NCBI RefSeq assembly: GCF_001984175.1
Contig: NZ_MTQP01000067.1
Span: 825,949-889,948, forward strand
DNA: 64,000 bases
Source: Saccharothrix sp. ALI-22-I
Lineage (GTDB): Bacteria > Actinomycetota > Actinomycetes > Mycobacteriales > Pseudonocardiaceae
Direction: 5' to 3'
Shown: positions 27,543 through 38,117 of the stretch, piece after piece
Numbering within the stretch: the first letter of the stretch is position 1
How the letters are laid out: every line of letters starts with the position of its first letter
Notes under the pieces: model-generated
The model's input: the letters and a program-made list of their open reading frames with translations, nothing else
Database searches by the model: none
Told to the model about the DNA's origin: nothing
Position numbers and translations under genes: made by a program

Positions 27543-27577
27543 GGGAGGGGCGACACCCCGTGGGTGCCGCCCCTCCC
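27543..27577. terminator. bidirectional intrinsic terminator
   Basis: GGGAGGGGCG-A-CACCC / GGGTG-C-CGCCCCTCCC with a CGT loop: 15 pairs and one mismatch, between convergent whiB3 and groEL. Confidence 0.9.
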
Positions 27578-27604
27578 GTTCGCTACTGAGTACGACCAGC
27601 CGGG

Positions 27605-29230
<1,626 letters not shown>

Positions 29231-29253
29231 ACTTAGCCTCTCTTGATGCGAAA

Positions 29254-29291
29254 CGCCCCGGGAAGCCCCGGTGATGGGGTTCGCCGGGGCG
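29254..29291 (-). promoter_or_regulatory. intercistronic hairpin between groES and groEL
   Basis: CGCCCCGG (29254-29261) pairs with CCGGGGCG (29284-29291), with an inner GCCCC/GGGG stem. It lies in the 81-bp groES-groEL spacer and may set relative mRNA levels by partial termination or processing. Confidence 0.6.
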
Positions 29292-29311
29292 CCTTGCGTG
29301 TCAGCCGAGCG

Positions 29312-29605
29312 TCAGTTGATGACGGCCAGCACGTCGCGGGCGGAGAGGATGAGGTACTCCTCGCCGTTGTACTTGACCTCGGTGCCGCCGTACTTGGAGT
29401 AGATGACGACATCGCCGACAGCCACGTCCAGGGGGACGCGGTTGCCCTTGTCGTCGATCCGGCCGGGGCCGACCGCGAGGACCTTGCCCTCCTGGGGCTT
29501 CTCCTTCGCGGTGTCCGGGATCACGAGGCCGGAAGCGGTCGTGGTCTCGGCCTCACTGGCCTGGACGACGATCTTGTCCTCGAGCGGCTTGATGTTCACG
29601 CTCAC
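29312..29605 (-). CDS. groES: 10-kDa co-chaperonin GroES
   Basis: 97-aa GroES. Start GTG (MSVNIKPLEDKIVV) chosen by family N-terminus and GGAGG eight bases upstream; the longer frame contains no family sequence. Mobile loop TTASGLVIPDTAKEKPQEG, roof and core strands GKVLAVGPGR, GDVVIYSKYGGTEVKYNGEEYLIL. First gene of groES-groEL; the CIRCE operator lies 100 bp upstream. Confidence 0.98.
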   Translation of the reverse strand: MSVNIKPLEDKIVVQASEAETTTASGLVIPDTAKEKPQEGKVLAVGPGRIDDKGNRVPLDVAVGDVVIYSKYGGTEVKYNGEEYLILSARDVLAVIN

Positions 29606-29706
29606 CGGGCTGACCTCCACGGTCGTCGAAAGCGTTGGCAGGTTGCGTTTACGGCTCCTGCCACCCCGCCGTCGCGGGGGTCGGGGCGGTTGCTGGTGCC
29701 GTGCAT

Positions 29707-29733
29707 CTAGCACTCTACCCATGCGAGTGCCAA
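29707..29733. promoter_or_regulatory. CIRCE operator (HrcA site) for groESL
   Basis: CTAGCACTC - 9 nt - GAGTGCCAA; on the gene strand TTGGCACTC-N9-GAGTGCTAG. This matches the CIRCE consensus TTAGCACTC-N9-GAGTGCTAA with one change per arm. Binds HrcA and represses groESL without heat. Confidence 0.93.
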
Positions 29734-29751
29734 CGCTTCAACGAGCCCCCG

Positions 29752-30748
29752 TCACTCCTTCCGGGCACTTAGTTCGGCGACACCCTTCAGGTCGGCGTTG
29801 AACTGGGCGAAACCTCGCCGCAACGCCTCCGACGCGCCCCTCGTCGCCACCTCGCGGGCCTTCTCGTCGAACTCGATCTTCTCCTCCGGGTACGGGAACG
29901 ACCCGCGCAGCGCGACCAGCGCGCCGCCGATGGCGATGTCGGCCAGCGGTTCGAGGTCCAGCCACGGGATCGGCGGGTTGTCCGGCTTGCCCGCCGGCGG
30001 GCCCCACGGGTCCAGCCACGCCGCAGGCACACGGCCCCAGGCGACGATCTCGGGCGAGAGCTGGCCGGTGCCGTCGGTGGCGTTCGGGTACTCGGGTGAG
30101 CCGTCCCGGCAGACGCCGGCCAGGCTGGACGGGACCCGCGTCTCCCCCTCGTGCGGGTGGTCGGGGAAGACGTCGATCCGGCCCAGCCGGCCGCACATCA
30201 CCGGGTGCGGGTAGCGGGCTTCTTTGAGGATGTTGGCGTAGGTGCTGTAGAGCTTGAGGTCGAGCAGCTGCGGCACGTCGTCGCTCTGGTCGCTGAACTG
30301 CGAGCCGGCGTCGTGGCCGATCCGGTTGGAGTCGTTGCGGCGGGCACTGCTCATGCCGACCTCGTTCGCGCCGAAGTCGGTCCAGTGGCGCATGTTGCGG
30401 ACCCGGTCGACCGAGCCGCACAGGGCGATGCCGAGGGAGCCGTGGTCGCCGGTGGCGAAGATGCCGCCGCCGCGGTTGGCGTGCGCGGTCAGGGCGTTGA
30501 GCTCGGCGTCGCCGAGGCGGCCGGCCGGGAACCGGGCGGGGGTTGCCGGCGCGGTTCGGGTAGCCGCCGCCGTGGAAGTCGGTCTCGACGCCGAACAGCC
30601 ACACCTCGTCGTACGTGGTGGAGGTGAAGTGGTTCGGGTCGTCGAACGTGAAGCCCTTGATGCTGCGGGCGATGCCCGGCGCGCCCTGCATGACGCCGGC
30701 GTCGGTCGCGGCGGGGCGGAGGTGGGCGACGGTGATCTCGAACCGCAC
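29752..30748 (-). pseudogene. unknown protein gene split by one frameshift
   Basis: Reads from GTG 30748 (MRFEITVAHLRPAATDAGVM ... YDEVWLFGVETDFHGGGYPNR) to a run of five G on the plus strand at 30538-30542. From there the sense continues in the next frame (ARFPAGRLGDAELNALTAHA, GGGIFATGDHGSLGIALCGS, ... to GVAELSARKE). Removing one base of the run restores one protein of about 331 aa. The family is not recognised; ATGDHGSLG and a DIxxxP region stand out. Either a real frameshift or a sequencing error in the homopolymer. Confidence 0.7.
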
Positions 30749-30825
30749 GTAGCTGCGGAGTGGTGGATGCCTCCCGTAATACCGGTGTTCACCCGTTCGC
30801 CACCCAGGTCGATCACGGTGAGCGC

Positions 30826-32331
30826 ATGACCACGGTGACCCGACGTTCCCTGCTCATCGGCGGTGTGGCCCTCGCGACCGCGGGGGCGGGCTTCCCCAAG
30901 CTCGAAGATCCCTTCACGTTGGGTGTCGCTTCCGGCGACCCCCGTCCCGACGGCGTCGTGCTGTGGACGCGCCTCGCACCCCGACCGCTCGACGAGGACG
31001 GCTTGGGCGGTATGCCCGACCGGGTCGTCCCGGTGCACTGGGAGTTGGCCGAGGACGAGCGCTTCCAGCGGGTGGTGCGGCGGGGCGTGCAGCCGGCCCG
31101 GCCGGAGTCCGGGCACAGCGTGCACGTGGAGCCGTTCGGCCTGCGGCCCGGCCGCGAGTACTACTACCGGTTCCAGGTGGACGGCCACCTCTCCCCCGTC
31201 GGCCGCACCCGGACCACGCCCGAGCCGTGGGTGCTCGGGCAGGACCTGACCATGTGCTTCGCGTCGTGCGCGCACTTCGGCGAGGGCTACTTCACCGCGT
31301 ACCGGCGGCTGGCCGAGGATCACCCGGACGTGGTCCTCCACCTGGGCGACTACCAGTACGAGTACGCGGCCAAGGCGGCGGACGTGCGGACGGTGCTCGG
31401 GCCGGAGACGCGGACGTTGGCCGACTACCGGCTGCGGCACGCGCAGTACAAGACGGATGCCGACCTGCAACTCGCGCACGCCGTCGCGCCGTGGCTGGTG
31501 GTGTGGGACGACCACGAGATCGAGAACAACTGGGCGGACGACGTGCCGGAGCAGCCCGATCCGGCTTTCCCGGCGCGGCGGGCGGCGGCGTTCCAGGCCT
31601 ACTACGAGAACATGCCGTTGCGGCGCGGGGCTCGGCCCAACGGTGTCGACATGCAGCTCTACCGCCGGCTCGGGTGGGGCGGGCTGGTGAACTTCCACAT
31701 GCTCGACACCCGGCAGTACCGGGACGACCAGGCGTGCGGCGACGGGTGGAAGACCTGCGCGGACGCCGGCCTGCCGGGTCGTTCGATCACCGGCGCGGCG
31801 CAGGAGGAGTGGCTGCTCGACGGGTTCCGGCGGTCGCGGTCGCGGTGGGACGTGCTGGGGCAGCAGGTGTTCTTCGCCGAGCGCGACCGCAAGGACGGGC
31901 CGGAGAAGGAGACGTCCATGGACTCGTGGGACGGCTACTTGGCGTCACGCGATCGAGTGACACGCGGTTGGGTGGACGCGGGGGTGCGCAACGCGGTCGT
32001 GCTGACCGGTGACGTGCACGCGCACTACGCGGCGGACGTGAAGCTGGACTGGAACGACCCGGCGTCGCGGACGGTCGGGACCGAGCTGGTGTGCTCGTCG
32101 GTGACGTCCGGTGGGGACGGCAACGACACGGTCGACCAGGTGCAGCTGCGGAACAACCCGCACATCAAGCTGCACAGCCGGCGGCGCGGGTACGTGCGGA
32201 CCCGGTTCACCGCGCGGGAGATGCGGGCGGATTTCCGCACGCTGCCGTACGTGCGGACGGCCGGGGCTGAGGCCACGACGTTGAAGTCGTTCGTGGTCGA
32301 GGACCGCAACCCCGGCTTGAACCCGGTGTGA
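30826..32331 (+). CDS. phoD: PhoD-like alkaline phosphatase, Tat-exported
   Basis: 501-aa secreted phosphodiesterase/phosphatase. N-terminal Tat signal TRRSLLIGGVALATAG; PhoD N-domain (FTLGVASGDPRPDGVVLWTR); metal-site motifs LHLGDYQYEY, VWDDHEIENNWADD, GDVHAHY. Releases phosphate from phosphodiesters outside the cell, using Fe and Ca in characterised members. ATG 30826 chosen because the signal peptide starts there. Stops base-to-base with the convergent imine reductase gene. No Pho box identified. Confidence 0.93.
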   Translation: MTTVTRRSLLIGGVALATAGAGFPKLEDPFTLGVASGDPRPDGVVLWTRLAPRPLDEDGLGGMPDRVVPVHWELAEDERFQRVVRRGVQPARPESGHSVHVEPFGLRPGREYYYRFQVDGHLSPVGRTRTTPEPWVLGQDLTMCFASCAHFGEGYFTAYRRLAEDHPDVVLHLGDYQYEYAAKAADVRTVLGPETRTLADYRLRHAQYKTDADLQLAHAVAPWLVVWDDHEIENNWADDVPEQPDPAFPARRAAAFQAYYENMPLRRGARPNGVDMQLYRRLGWGGLVNFHMLDTRQYRDDQACGDGWKTCADAGLPGRSITGAAQEEWLLDGFRRSRSRWDVLGQQVFFAERDRKDGPEKETSMDSWDGYLASRDRVTRGWVDAGVRNAVVLTGDVHAHYAADVKLDWNDPASRTVGTELVCSSVTSGGDGNDTVDQVQLRNNPHIKLHSRRRGYVRTRFTAREMRADFRTLPYVRTAGAEATTLKSFVVEDRNPGLNPV

Positions 32332-33192
32332 TCAGCCGCGCATGACGTTGATCAGGGCGGTCCAGCTGTCCTTGCCGTGACCCGCCGCGATGGCGCGGTC
32401 GTAGAGCGACTGGACCGCCGCCGGCAACGCGGAGTCGATACCGGCCGCCTCGCTCGTGCCCGTGATGTGCGACGCCGAGGCACCCATCATCAGGACGTTG
32501 GCGCCGTCGCCAGGGTGCTCGTCGTTGTCGATGGCCTGCACGGTGTGGTCCATGTACATCGCCAGCGAGGCGGAGATGTCCGCCGCGTACGGCGCGAACC
32601 GCTTCGCCGACACGCCCGCCGAGCCGACGAGCGCGAAGCCGTGCAGGAGGCCGGCCAGCGAGCTGAGGAAGATCGAGAGTTGGGCCTGGTAGTGCAGCTG
32701 GGCCAGGGTGTGGTCCTCGCCGAGGTAGTCGGGTCGGCCGATCAGGGCGAGGGTGTCGACGTGCCGGTCGAAGACCTCGCGCGGACCGCTGTAGAACACG
32801 TACGCGCTCTCGGTGCCGACCAGGTCCGCGGGCACCATCACGCCGCCGACCAGCAGTTCGGCGCCCCGTTCGGCCAGCCAGGCCGCGGCCTTGAGGGTCT
32901 TGTCCGGGGTGTCGGAGCTGAGGTTGACGATCACGCGGCCGGCCAGGTCGGCGCCGTCGAGGATGTCGTACATCGCGGCGTAGTCGGTGAGGCTGAGGAT
33001 GACCAGCCGGTTCGCGGCGACGGCGTCGGCCGCGGTGGCGGCGCGGGTGGCGCCTTGGGCGACGACACCGTCGGCGCGGCTCGCGGTGCGGTTCCAGACC
33101 GTGGTCGGGTGCCCGGCGTCGAGGAACCGGGTGACCATGGCCTGGCCCATCGGTCCGAGGCCGATCAGGGTCAACGGGGTCTTGTCGGTCAT
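32332..33192 (-). CDS. NAD(P)-dependent imine reductase family protein
   Basis: 286-aa beta-hydroxyacid-dehydrogenase-fold enzyme. Rossmann GLGPMGQAMVTRFLDAGH at 11-28, NLSSDTPDKT, AELLVGGVMVPADLVGT, then the long interdomain helix and C-terminal helical dimer domain (GTSEAAGIDSALPAAV). These match imine reductases (IREDs), which reduce cyclic imines with NADPH. Native substrate unknown. AAGGAG ten bases before the ATG. Divergent from an AfsR-type regulator gene, which may control it. Confidence 0.88.
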   Translation of the reverse strand: MTDKTPLTLIGLGPMGQAMVTRFLDAGHPTTVWNRTASRADGVVAQGATRAATAADAVAANRLVILSLTDYAAMYDILDGADLAGRVIVNLSSDTPDKTLKAAAWLAERGAELLVGGVMVPADLVGTESAYVFYSGPREVFDRHVDTLALIGRPDYLGEDHTLAQLHYQAQLSIFLSSLAGLLHGFALVGSAGVSAKRFAPYAADISASLAMYMDHTVQAIDNDEHPGDGANVLMMGASASHITGTSEAAGIDSALPAAVQSLYDRAIAAGHGKDSWTALINVMRG

Positions 33193-33254
33193 GCGTTCTG
33201 AACTCCTTCAGTCGACTTCTTGCTGTCACTGCCACCGTGGCTGGAGCCGCGCAC

Positions 33255-33283
33255 GGTTCGCTGGGGGTTCGCTGCGGGTTGGG
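33255..33283. promoter_or_regulatory. direct repeats with 11-bp period, SARP-type operator candidate
   Basis: GGTTCGCTG at 33255 and again at 33266, with GGTT at 33277: three starts spaced exactly 11 bp, in the 149-bp gap between the imine reductase and the afsR-like gene. SARP regulators bind direct heptamers at 11-bp spacing. Confidence 0.55.
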
Positions 33284-33341
33284 ATCGGGGCGCGGCGGGC
33301 AGGGGTGGGGGCTGGTCGGCGGTGGCGGTTACGGTCCGGGC

Positions 33342-36300
33342 GTGAGATTCGGGGTGTTGGGGCCGCTCGGGGTGTGGACGGCGGGCGGTCAGGTGGTTCG
33401 GGTGCCGGAGGTGAAGGTTCGGCTGTTGTTGGCGGATCTGCTGGCGCACGAAGGGCGGCCGGTGTCGGCGGATCGGTTGGCGTTCGACCTTTGGGGTGAT
33501 GAGCCGCCCGGCAACCCGGTGAACACGCTTCAGACCAAGGTCTCGCAGCTGCGGCGTGCGTTGGAGGCGGCCGAGCCGGGTGGGCGTGAGCTGGTCGCGC
33601 ACGGCCCCGCCGGGTATGCGGTCCGGGTGGACTCGTCCTCTTTGGATGTCCTGCGGTTCCGGGAACTGGTGGCCGCCGGGCGGTTCGCCGAGGCGTTGGC
33701 GTTGTGGCGGGGTGAGCCGCTGAACGAGTTCGCCGACGCGCCGTTCGTCGCACCGGTGGCCGCCCGCTGGACCGAGGAACGGCTGGCCGCGCTGGAGGAG
33801 TTCGCCGAGGCCGGCCCCGTCGAAGCCGTCGACCTGGCCGACGAAGTCGCACGTCACCCGATGCGCGAACGTTTGCGCGGACTGCACATGCGGGCCCTCT
33901 ACCGGGCTGGACGGCAGGTCGAGGCGTTAGCCGGTTATCGCGAACTGCGCACGCTGCTCGATGAGCAAGGGCTGGAGCCCGGCCCGGAACTCGTCGCCCT
34001 GCACCGGGCGATCCTCAACCACGACCCGGCACTCGGCCCCGTCTCCCGACCGGACACCAACCTGCCCGCGTCGGTGACCGACCTGGTCGGTCGGGACGAC
34101 GCGCTCGACGACCTGCGCCACCTGCTCGGACGCTCCCGGCTGGTGACGCTCACCGGACCCGGCGGGGTCGGCAAGACGAGCCTGGCCGTGGAGGTCGCGC
34201 GGCGGGTGTCGGTCGCGCACGGGGTGTGGTTGGTCGAGTTGGCGGGTGTCGGGCGGGCCGAGCAGGTGGTGAACGCGGTGGCCGACGTGCTCGCCGTGCG
34301 TGACGCGCCGGGCGGCTTCACCCGCGACGAGTCCGGCGACCTGGCCGGCCGGGTCGTGGAGGCGTTGCGTCCCCGTGAGGTGCTGCTCGTGCTGGACAAC
34401 TGCGAACGGCTGGTCGAACCCGTCGCCGCAATGGTGTCCCGGCTGTTGCGCGCCGCGCCGGCTCTGCGCGTGCTCGCCACGAGCCAGGAACCGCTCGGGC
34501 TGGCGTTCGAGACGGTGTGGGCCGTGCCGCCGCTGGACGTGGACGGCGCCGTCACGTTGTTCGCAGCGCGCGCTGCCGCCGCCGCGCCCGGTTTCACGCT
34601 GACGTCGGAGAACGCGTCGGTGGTCGAAGCGATCTGCCGACGGCTCGACGGCTTGCCGTTGGCGTTGGAACTGGCCGCTACGCGCGTTCGGGGCCTGGGC
34701 GTGACCGCTTTGCTGGATCGGCTGGACGACCGGTTCCGGTTGCTGGCCACCGGGCACCGGGACGCACCGGCTCGCCAGCGCACGCTGCGCGCGATGATCG
34801 ACTGGAGTTGGGATCTGCTCGGTGACGCGGAGCGGATCGTGCTGCGACGGCTGTCCGCGCACGTGGACGGGTGCGCGTTGGATGCTGCCGAGGCGGTGTG
34901 TGCGGGTGGTGGTGTGGCGGCCGAGGATGTGCTGGACGTGCTGACCAGCCTGGTCAACCGCTCGTTGGTGGTCGCGCCGGAGCACACCGGCGAGCCGCGG
35001 TTCCGGTTGTTGGAGTCGGTCGCCGACTACGGTCGGGAACGGCTGCGCGAGGCCGGGGAGTTCGAGGACGTGCGGCGGCGGCACGCGGCGTTCTACCTGG
35101 GGTTGGCGGAACGGGCCGATCCGGAGTTGCGTGCCGCGCGGCAGTTGGAGTGGCTGCGGCGGCTGGACGCCGACACCGCGAACCTCCGGGCCGCGCACGA
35201 CGTGTTGGACCCGGCCGGCGCGGCCCGGCTGGTCATGGCGTTGACCTGGTACTGGTTCCTGCGCGGACGGCTGCGGGAAGGGCGGCGGCTGATGACCGCC
35301 ACCGATCCGGTGACGGCCGCGTGGCGGACCGGGTTCGACGTGCTGCTGGGTGAGCCGGTCGATCCGGCCGCTGTGTCCGGTACGTCGGATATCGCCGATC
35401 GTCTACAGCAGGCGCGGGCTCGGTGGTTCCTGGGTTATGTGGTGTCCACGGTCGGCGATATGCCGACCGGCGAGAAGCTGACCGAGCAGGCGCTGGAGGC
35501 GTTCGAGGAGCTGGGCGACGAGTGCGGCGTGGCCGCCGCGCACAGCGATCGGGTGAGCCAGGCATTGGCGCGCGGCCGGGTCGACGAGGCTCAGGCGTCG
35601 GCCGAACTGAGTGCCGCATTGTTCGCCTCATTGGGTGAACGCTGGGGGCAGCTGAAGGCGTCGTTCGGGCTCGGCGTGCTCGCGCAGTTGTCCGGTGACA
35701 ACGTGCGGGCGGAGGCCGTGCACCGGGAGGGTCTGCGGGTGGCCGAGGAGCTGCGGTCGTGGCCGGAGGTGTCGTACAAGCTGTCCTGGCTGGGGCGGGT
35801 AGCGCTGTCGAACGGTGACTACGCGAAGGCGCGTGAGCTGCACGAACAGGCTCGTCGTGCGGCGGCCGAGCACGGTTTCTCGCCCGGTGAGGTGTACGCG
35901 GAGACCGGGTTGGCGCTCGGCGCGCGGCGGGAAGGGCGGCTGGACGCGGCCGAGGCGCACTGGAACCGGGTGTGGGCGTGGCACGGTCGGGTCGGGTTCG
36001 AGGCGGGCGCGACGCTGGTGCTGGCCGAGTTGGGGTTCGTGGCCGAGTTGCGCGGTGACGTGGAGCGGGCGTTGGAGTTGCAGTCGGAGGGGTTGGCGCT
36101 GGCCCGACAGGTGGGTGATCCGCGGGCGGTCGCGTTGGGGTTGGAGGGGATGGCGGGCGCGAAGGCGTTGGCCGGTGACGCGGCCGAGGCGGCCCGACTG
36201 CTGGGCGCGGCGACCGCGGCACGTGCGTCCGTGGGCGTGCCGCTGCCGCCTGGGGAACGCGGCGACGTGGACCGAATCACCGCCGCCGCCCGTGACGCGC

Positions 36301-36368
36301 TGGGCGCCGACAGCTTCGCGGCAGCGTTCAACGCCGGTCACACCGAAGGCCTAGACGTACAGGCCTAA
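33342..36368 (+). CDS. AfsR/SARP-type regulator: BTAD, NB-ARC, TPR
   Basis: 1008-aa regulator. N-terminal OmpR-like DNA-binding domain (FGVLGPLGVWTAGGQVVRVP ... NTLQTKVSQLRRALE), BTAD at about 95-240, NB-ARC ATPase with P-loop GPGGVGKTSLA and Walker B LLVLDNCERL, then TPR-like repeats from about 600. It should bind DNA as an activator switched by nucleotide and a ligand. GTG 33342 is the family N-terminus; the frame goes further upstream. Likely controls the divergent imine reductase gene. Confidence 0.93.
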   Translation: MRFGVLGPLGVWTAGGQVVRVPEVKVRLLLADLLAHEGRPVSADRLAFDLWGDEPPGNPVNTLQTKVSQLRRALEAAEPGGRELVAHGPAGYAVRVDSSSLDVLRFRELVAAGRFAEALALWRGEPLNEFADAPFVAPVAARWTEERLAALEEFAEAGPVEAVDLADEVARHPMRERLRGLHMRALYRAGRQVEALAGYRELRTLLDEQGLEPGPELVALHRAILNHDPALGPVSRPDTNLPASVTDLVGRDDALDDLRHLLGRSRLVTLTGPGGVGKTSLAVEVARRVSVAHGVWLVELAGVGRAEQVVNAVADVLAVRDAPGGFTRDESGDLAGRVVEALRPREVLLVLDNCERLVEPVAAMVSRLLRAAPALRVLATSQEPLGLAFETVWAVPPLDVDGAVTLFAARAAAAAPGFTLTSENASVVEAICRRLDGLPLALELAATRVRGLGVTALLDRLDDRFRLLATGHRDAPARQRTLRAMIDWSWDLLGDAERIVLRRLSAHVDGCALDAAEAVCAGGGVAAEDVLDVLTSLVNRSLVVAPEHTGEPRFRLLESVADYGRERLREAGEFEDVRRRHAAFYLGLAERADPELRAARQLEWLRRLDADTANLRAAHDVLDPAGAARLVMALTWYWFLRGRLREGRRLMTATDPVTAAWRTGFDVLLGEPVDPAAVSGTSDIADRLQQARARWFLGYVVSTVGDMPTGEKLTEQALEAFEELGDECGVAAAHSDRVSQALARGRVDEAQASAELSAALFASLGERWGQLKASFGLGVLAQLSGDNVRAEAVHREGLRVAEELRSWPEVSYKLSWLGRVALSNGDYAKARELHEQARRAAAEHGFSPGEVYAETGLALGARREGRLDAAEAHWNRVWAWHGRVGFEAGATLVLAELGFVAELRGDVERALELQSEGLALARQVGDPRAVALGLEGMAGAKALAGDAAEAARLLGAATAARASVGVPLPPGERGDVDRITAAARDALGADSFAAAFNAGHTEGLDVQA

Positions 36369-36380
36369 CCACACCGGCCT

Positions 36381-36608
36381 GTCCCGAACGTTCAACTCAC
36401 CCGTTCCCAACGTTGGACACGCGCGTTCCCAACGTTGGACACGCGCGAGAGTCGTACGTTCGCGTCGCGAGAGTCGAACGCTCAGGTAGGCCGAGTTCAA
36501 CGCTCAGGTCGGGTGACGGTGTCCTGAGTGTTGAACACAGGGGTCCCGACGGTTCGACTCTCGCGGTCTGAGGGTTCGACTCTCGCGACCTGGAAGTTCG
36601 ACTCTCGG
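36381..36608. repeat. facing arrays of a 22-nt unit, locus 1
   Basis: Left block: units at 36445, 36467 and 36489 carry GAGTCGAACGCTCAGG-like cores; before them two perfect 22-nt copies (36404-36447) and a further copy at 36381 share AACGTT. After a 10-nt centre (36511-36520) come four units of exactly 22 nt (36521, 36543, 36565, 36587) in reverse orientation, with GGTTCGACTCTCGC. The innermost pair has TTCAAC/GTTGAA instead of TCGAAC/GTTCGA. Fills the gap between convergent afsR-like and tsaD genes. Confidence 0.92.
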
Positions 36609-36613
36609 GGGGG

Positions 36614-37666
36614 TTAGAGGATCTGGATGGTGCCTACGGGGAGGCCGGGGGTGGTGGAGAGGTCCAGGGAGGAGGGTTTGGCGTTCGCGGCTACTAGGTG
36701 GGCGCCTAGGGCGGCGATCATGGCGCCGTTGTCGGTGCAGAGGCGGGGGCGGGGGACGCGGAGTTCGATGCCTGCTTCGGCGCAGCGTTCGGCGGCCAGG
36801 CCGGAGAGGCGTGAGTTGGCTGCCACGCCGCCGGAGATGACCAGGGTGTCGATGGCCAGGTCCTTGCAGGCGCGGATCGCCTTGGCGGTCAGCACGTCGG
36901 CCACGGCCTCCTGGAACGACGCGGCGACGTCGGCCAGCGGGATCTCCTCGCCGGCACGTTCCTGCTTCTCCACCCACCGGGCCACCGAGGTCTTCAGGCC
37001 GGAGAACGAGAAGTCGTACTTGGAGTCGCGCGGCCCGGTCAGACCGCGCGGGAACGCGATCGCGCAGCCGTTGCCCTGCTTGGCGAGCTTGTCGATGGGC
37101 GGCCCGCCCGGGTAGGGCAGGTCGAGCAGCCGGGCGACCTTGTCGTACGCCTCGCCCGCCGCGTCGTCCACAGTGGACCCGATCTCGGTGATCCGCTCGG
37201 CCAGGCCCTCCACCAGCAGCAACTGGGAGTGACCGCCGGACACCAGCAGCGCCAGGCACCGCTTCGGCAGCGGGCCGTGCTGGAGGGTGTCCGCGGCGAC
37301 GTGACCGGCGAGGTGGTTGACGCCGTAGAGCGGCTTGTCCAACGCCGCCGCGTACGCCTTGGCCGCCGACACGCCGACCAGCAGCGCGCCCGCGAGCCCC
37401 GGACCGGCGGTGACCGCGATGGAGTGCACGTCCCGCAGCGTGATCCCGGCCTGCTCCACCGCGCGGCGCATGGTCGGGACCATCGCCTCCAGGTGGGCGC
37501 GCGACGCGACCTCGGGGACCACGCCGCCGAACCGGGCGTGCTCCTCGACGCTGGACGCGACCTCGTCGGCGAGCAGTTCCATCGACCCGTCCGGGCCGAG
37601 CCGGACGATGCCGACACCGGTCTCGTCGCACGAGCTCTCGATACCGAGGATGAGCCGGTCAGTCAC
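36614..37666 (-). CDS. tsaD: tRNA t6A threonylcarbamoyltransferase TsaD
   Basis: 350-aa Kae1/Qri7-family protein; with TsaB and TsaE it moves the threonylcarbamoyl group onto A37 of ANN-decoding tRNAs. Start GTG (MTDRLILGIESSCDETGVGI); metal ligands in VNHLAGHV; VSGGHSQLLLV; C-terminal DNGAMIAALGAHL. The stop is 6 bp beyond the repeat array. Its 5' end overlaps rimI by 8 bp. Order tsaE-(insert)-tsaB-rimI-tsaD as in other actinobacteria. Confidence 0.98.
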   Translation of the reverse strand: MTDRLILGIESSCDETGVGIVRLGPDGSMELLADEVASSVEEHARFGGVVPEVASRAHLEAMVPTMRRAVEQAGITLRDVHSIAVTAGPGLAGALLVGVSAAKAYAAALDKPLYGVNHLAGHVAADTLQHGPLPKRCLALLVSGGHSQLLLVEGLAERITEIGSTVDDAAGEAYDKVARLLDLPYPGGPPIDKLAKQGNGCAIAFPRGLTGPRDSKYDFSFSGLKTSVARWVEKQERAGEEIPLADVAASFQEAVADVLTAKAIRACKDLAIDTLVISGGVAANSRLSGLAAERCAEAGIELRVPRPRLCTDNGAMIAALGAHLVAANAKPSSLDLSTTPGLPVGTIQIL

Positions 37667-38117
37667 GGTTCGCGGGCCTTCCCATCGTGTACGCGTCGGC
37701 GCCCGACGGCTGGTAGTAACGGCGGCGCAGGCCCAGGTGCTCGAAGCCGTGCGCCAGGTAGAGGTTGATCGCGGGCACGTTGTCCGTGCGGACCTCCAGG
37801 AACACCGGCAGCTCGGCCTCGTCGGCCTTCGCCAGCAGGGTCCGCAGCAGGGTCTTGCCCACACCGCTGCCCTGGTAGCCCTTGGTCACGGCGATCGTGT
37901 GCACGCTGGACTCGAAGTCCGTCAGGCCGAGGCCCGCGTACCCGATGAGGACGCCGCCGTCGTAGGCGCCGACGTAGAAGTTGCCGTTGGCGAGTTCGCT
38001 GCGGAACGCGTCCTCGCTCCACGGGTCGTCACCGGGGAACAGCTCGTGCTCGATCTCCGCGCACCGCGGCACGTCCTCGTGGCGCAGCGGAGCGATCGTG
38101 ACGGTGCCGGCGCTCAC
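37659..38117 (-). CDS. rimI: ribosomal protein S18-alanine N-acetyltransferase RimI
   Basis: 152-aa GNAT acetyltransferase with acetyl-CoA loop QGSGVGKTLL and conserved EVRTDNVPAINLYLAHGFEHLGLRRRYYQP, typical of RimI. Acetylates the N-terminus of S18 and perhaps other proteins. Overlaps tsaB (4 bp) and tsaD (8 bp), so translation is coupled. Confidence 0.95.
   Translation of the reverse strand: MSAGTVTIAPLRHEDVPRCAEIEHELFPGDDPWSEDAFRSELANGNFYVGAYDGGVLIGYAGLGLTDFESSVHTIAVTKGYQGSGVGKTLLRTLLAKADEAELPVFLEVRTDNVPAINLYLAHGFEHLGLRRRYYQPSGADAYTMGRPANRD

Noticed and set aside
29632..29740. Second CIRCE operator upstream of groES
   Set aside because: Only GCGTTGGCA/TGCCAACGC ends recur; no second GCACTC-N9-GAGTGC is present.
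30749..31698. Extension of the unknown minus-strand frame into phoD
   Set aside because: Antisense to phoD; the real protein frame starts at 30748 and shifts near 30540.
36387..36436. LexA/SOS boxes at GAACGTTC cores
   Set aside because: Actinobacterial SOS boxes need GAAC-N4-GTTC spacing; here the halves are joined directly.
36381..36608. CRISPR array or tRNA genes in the 22-nt arrays
   Set aside because: Units are contiguous with no spacers and no cas genes. GGTTCGACTC resembles a tRNA T-arm, but no acceptor, D or anticodon arms are present.
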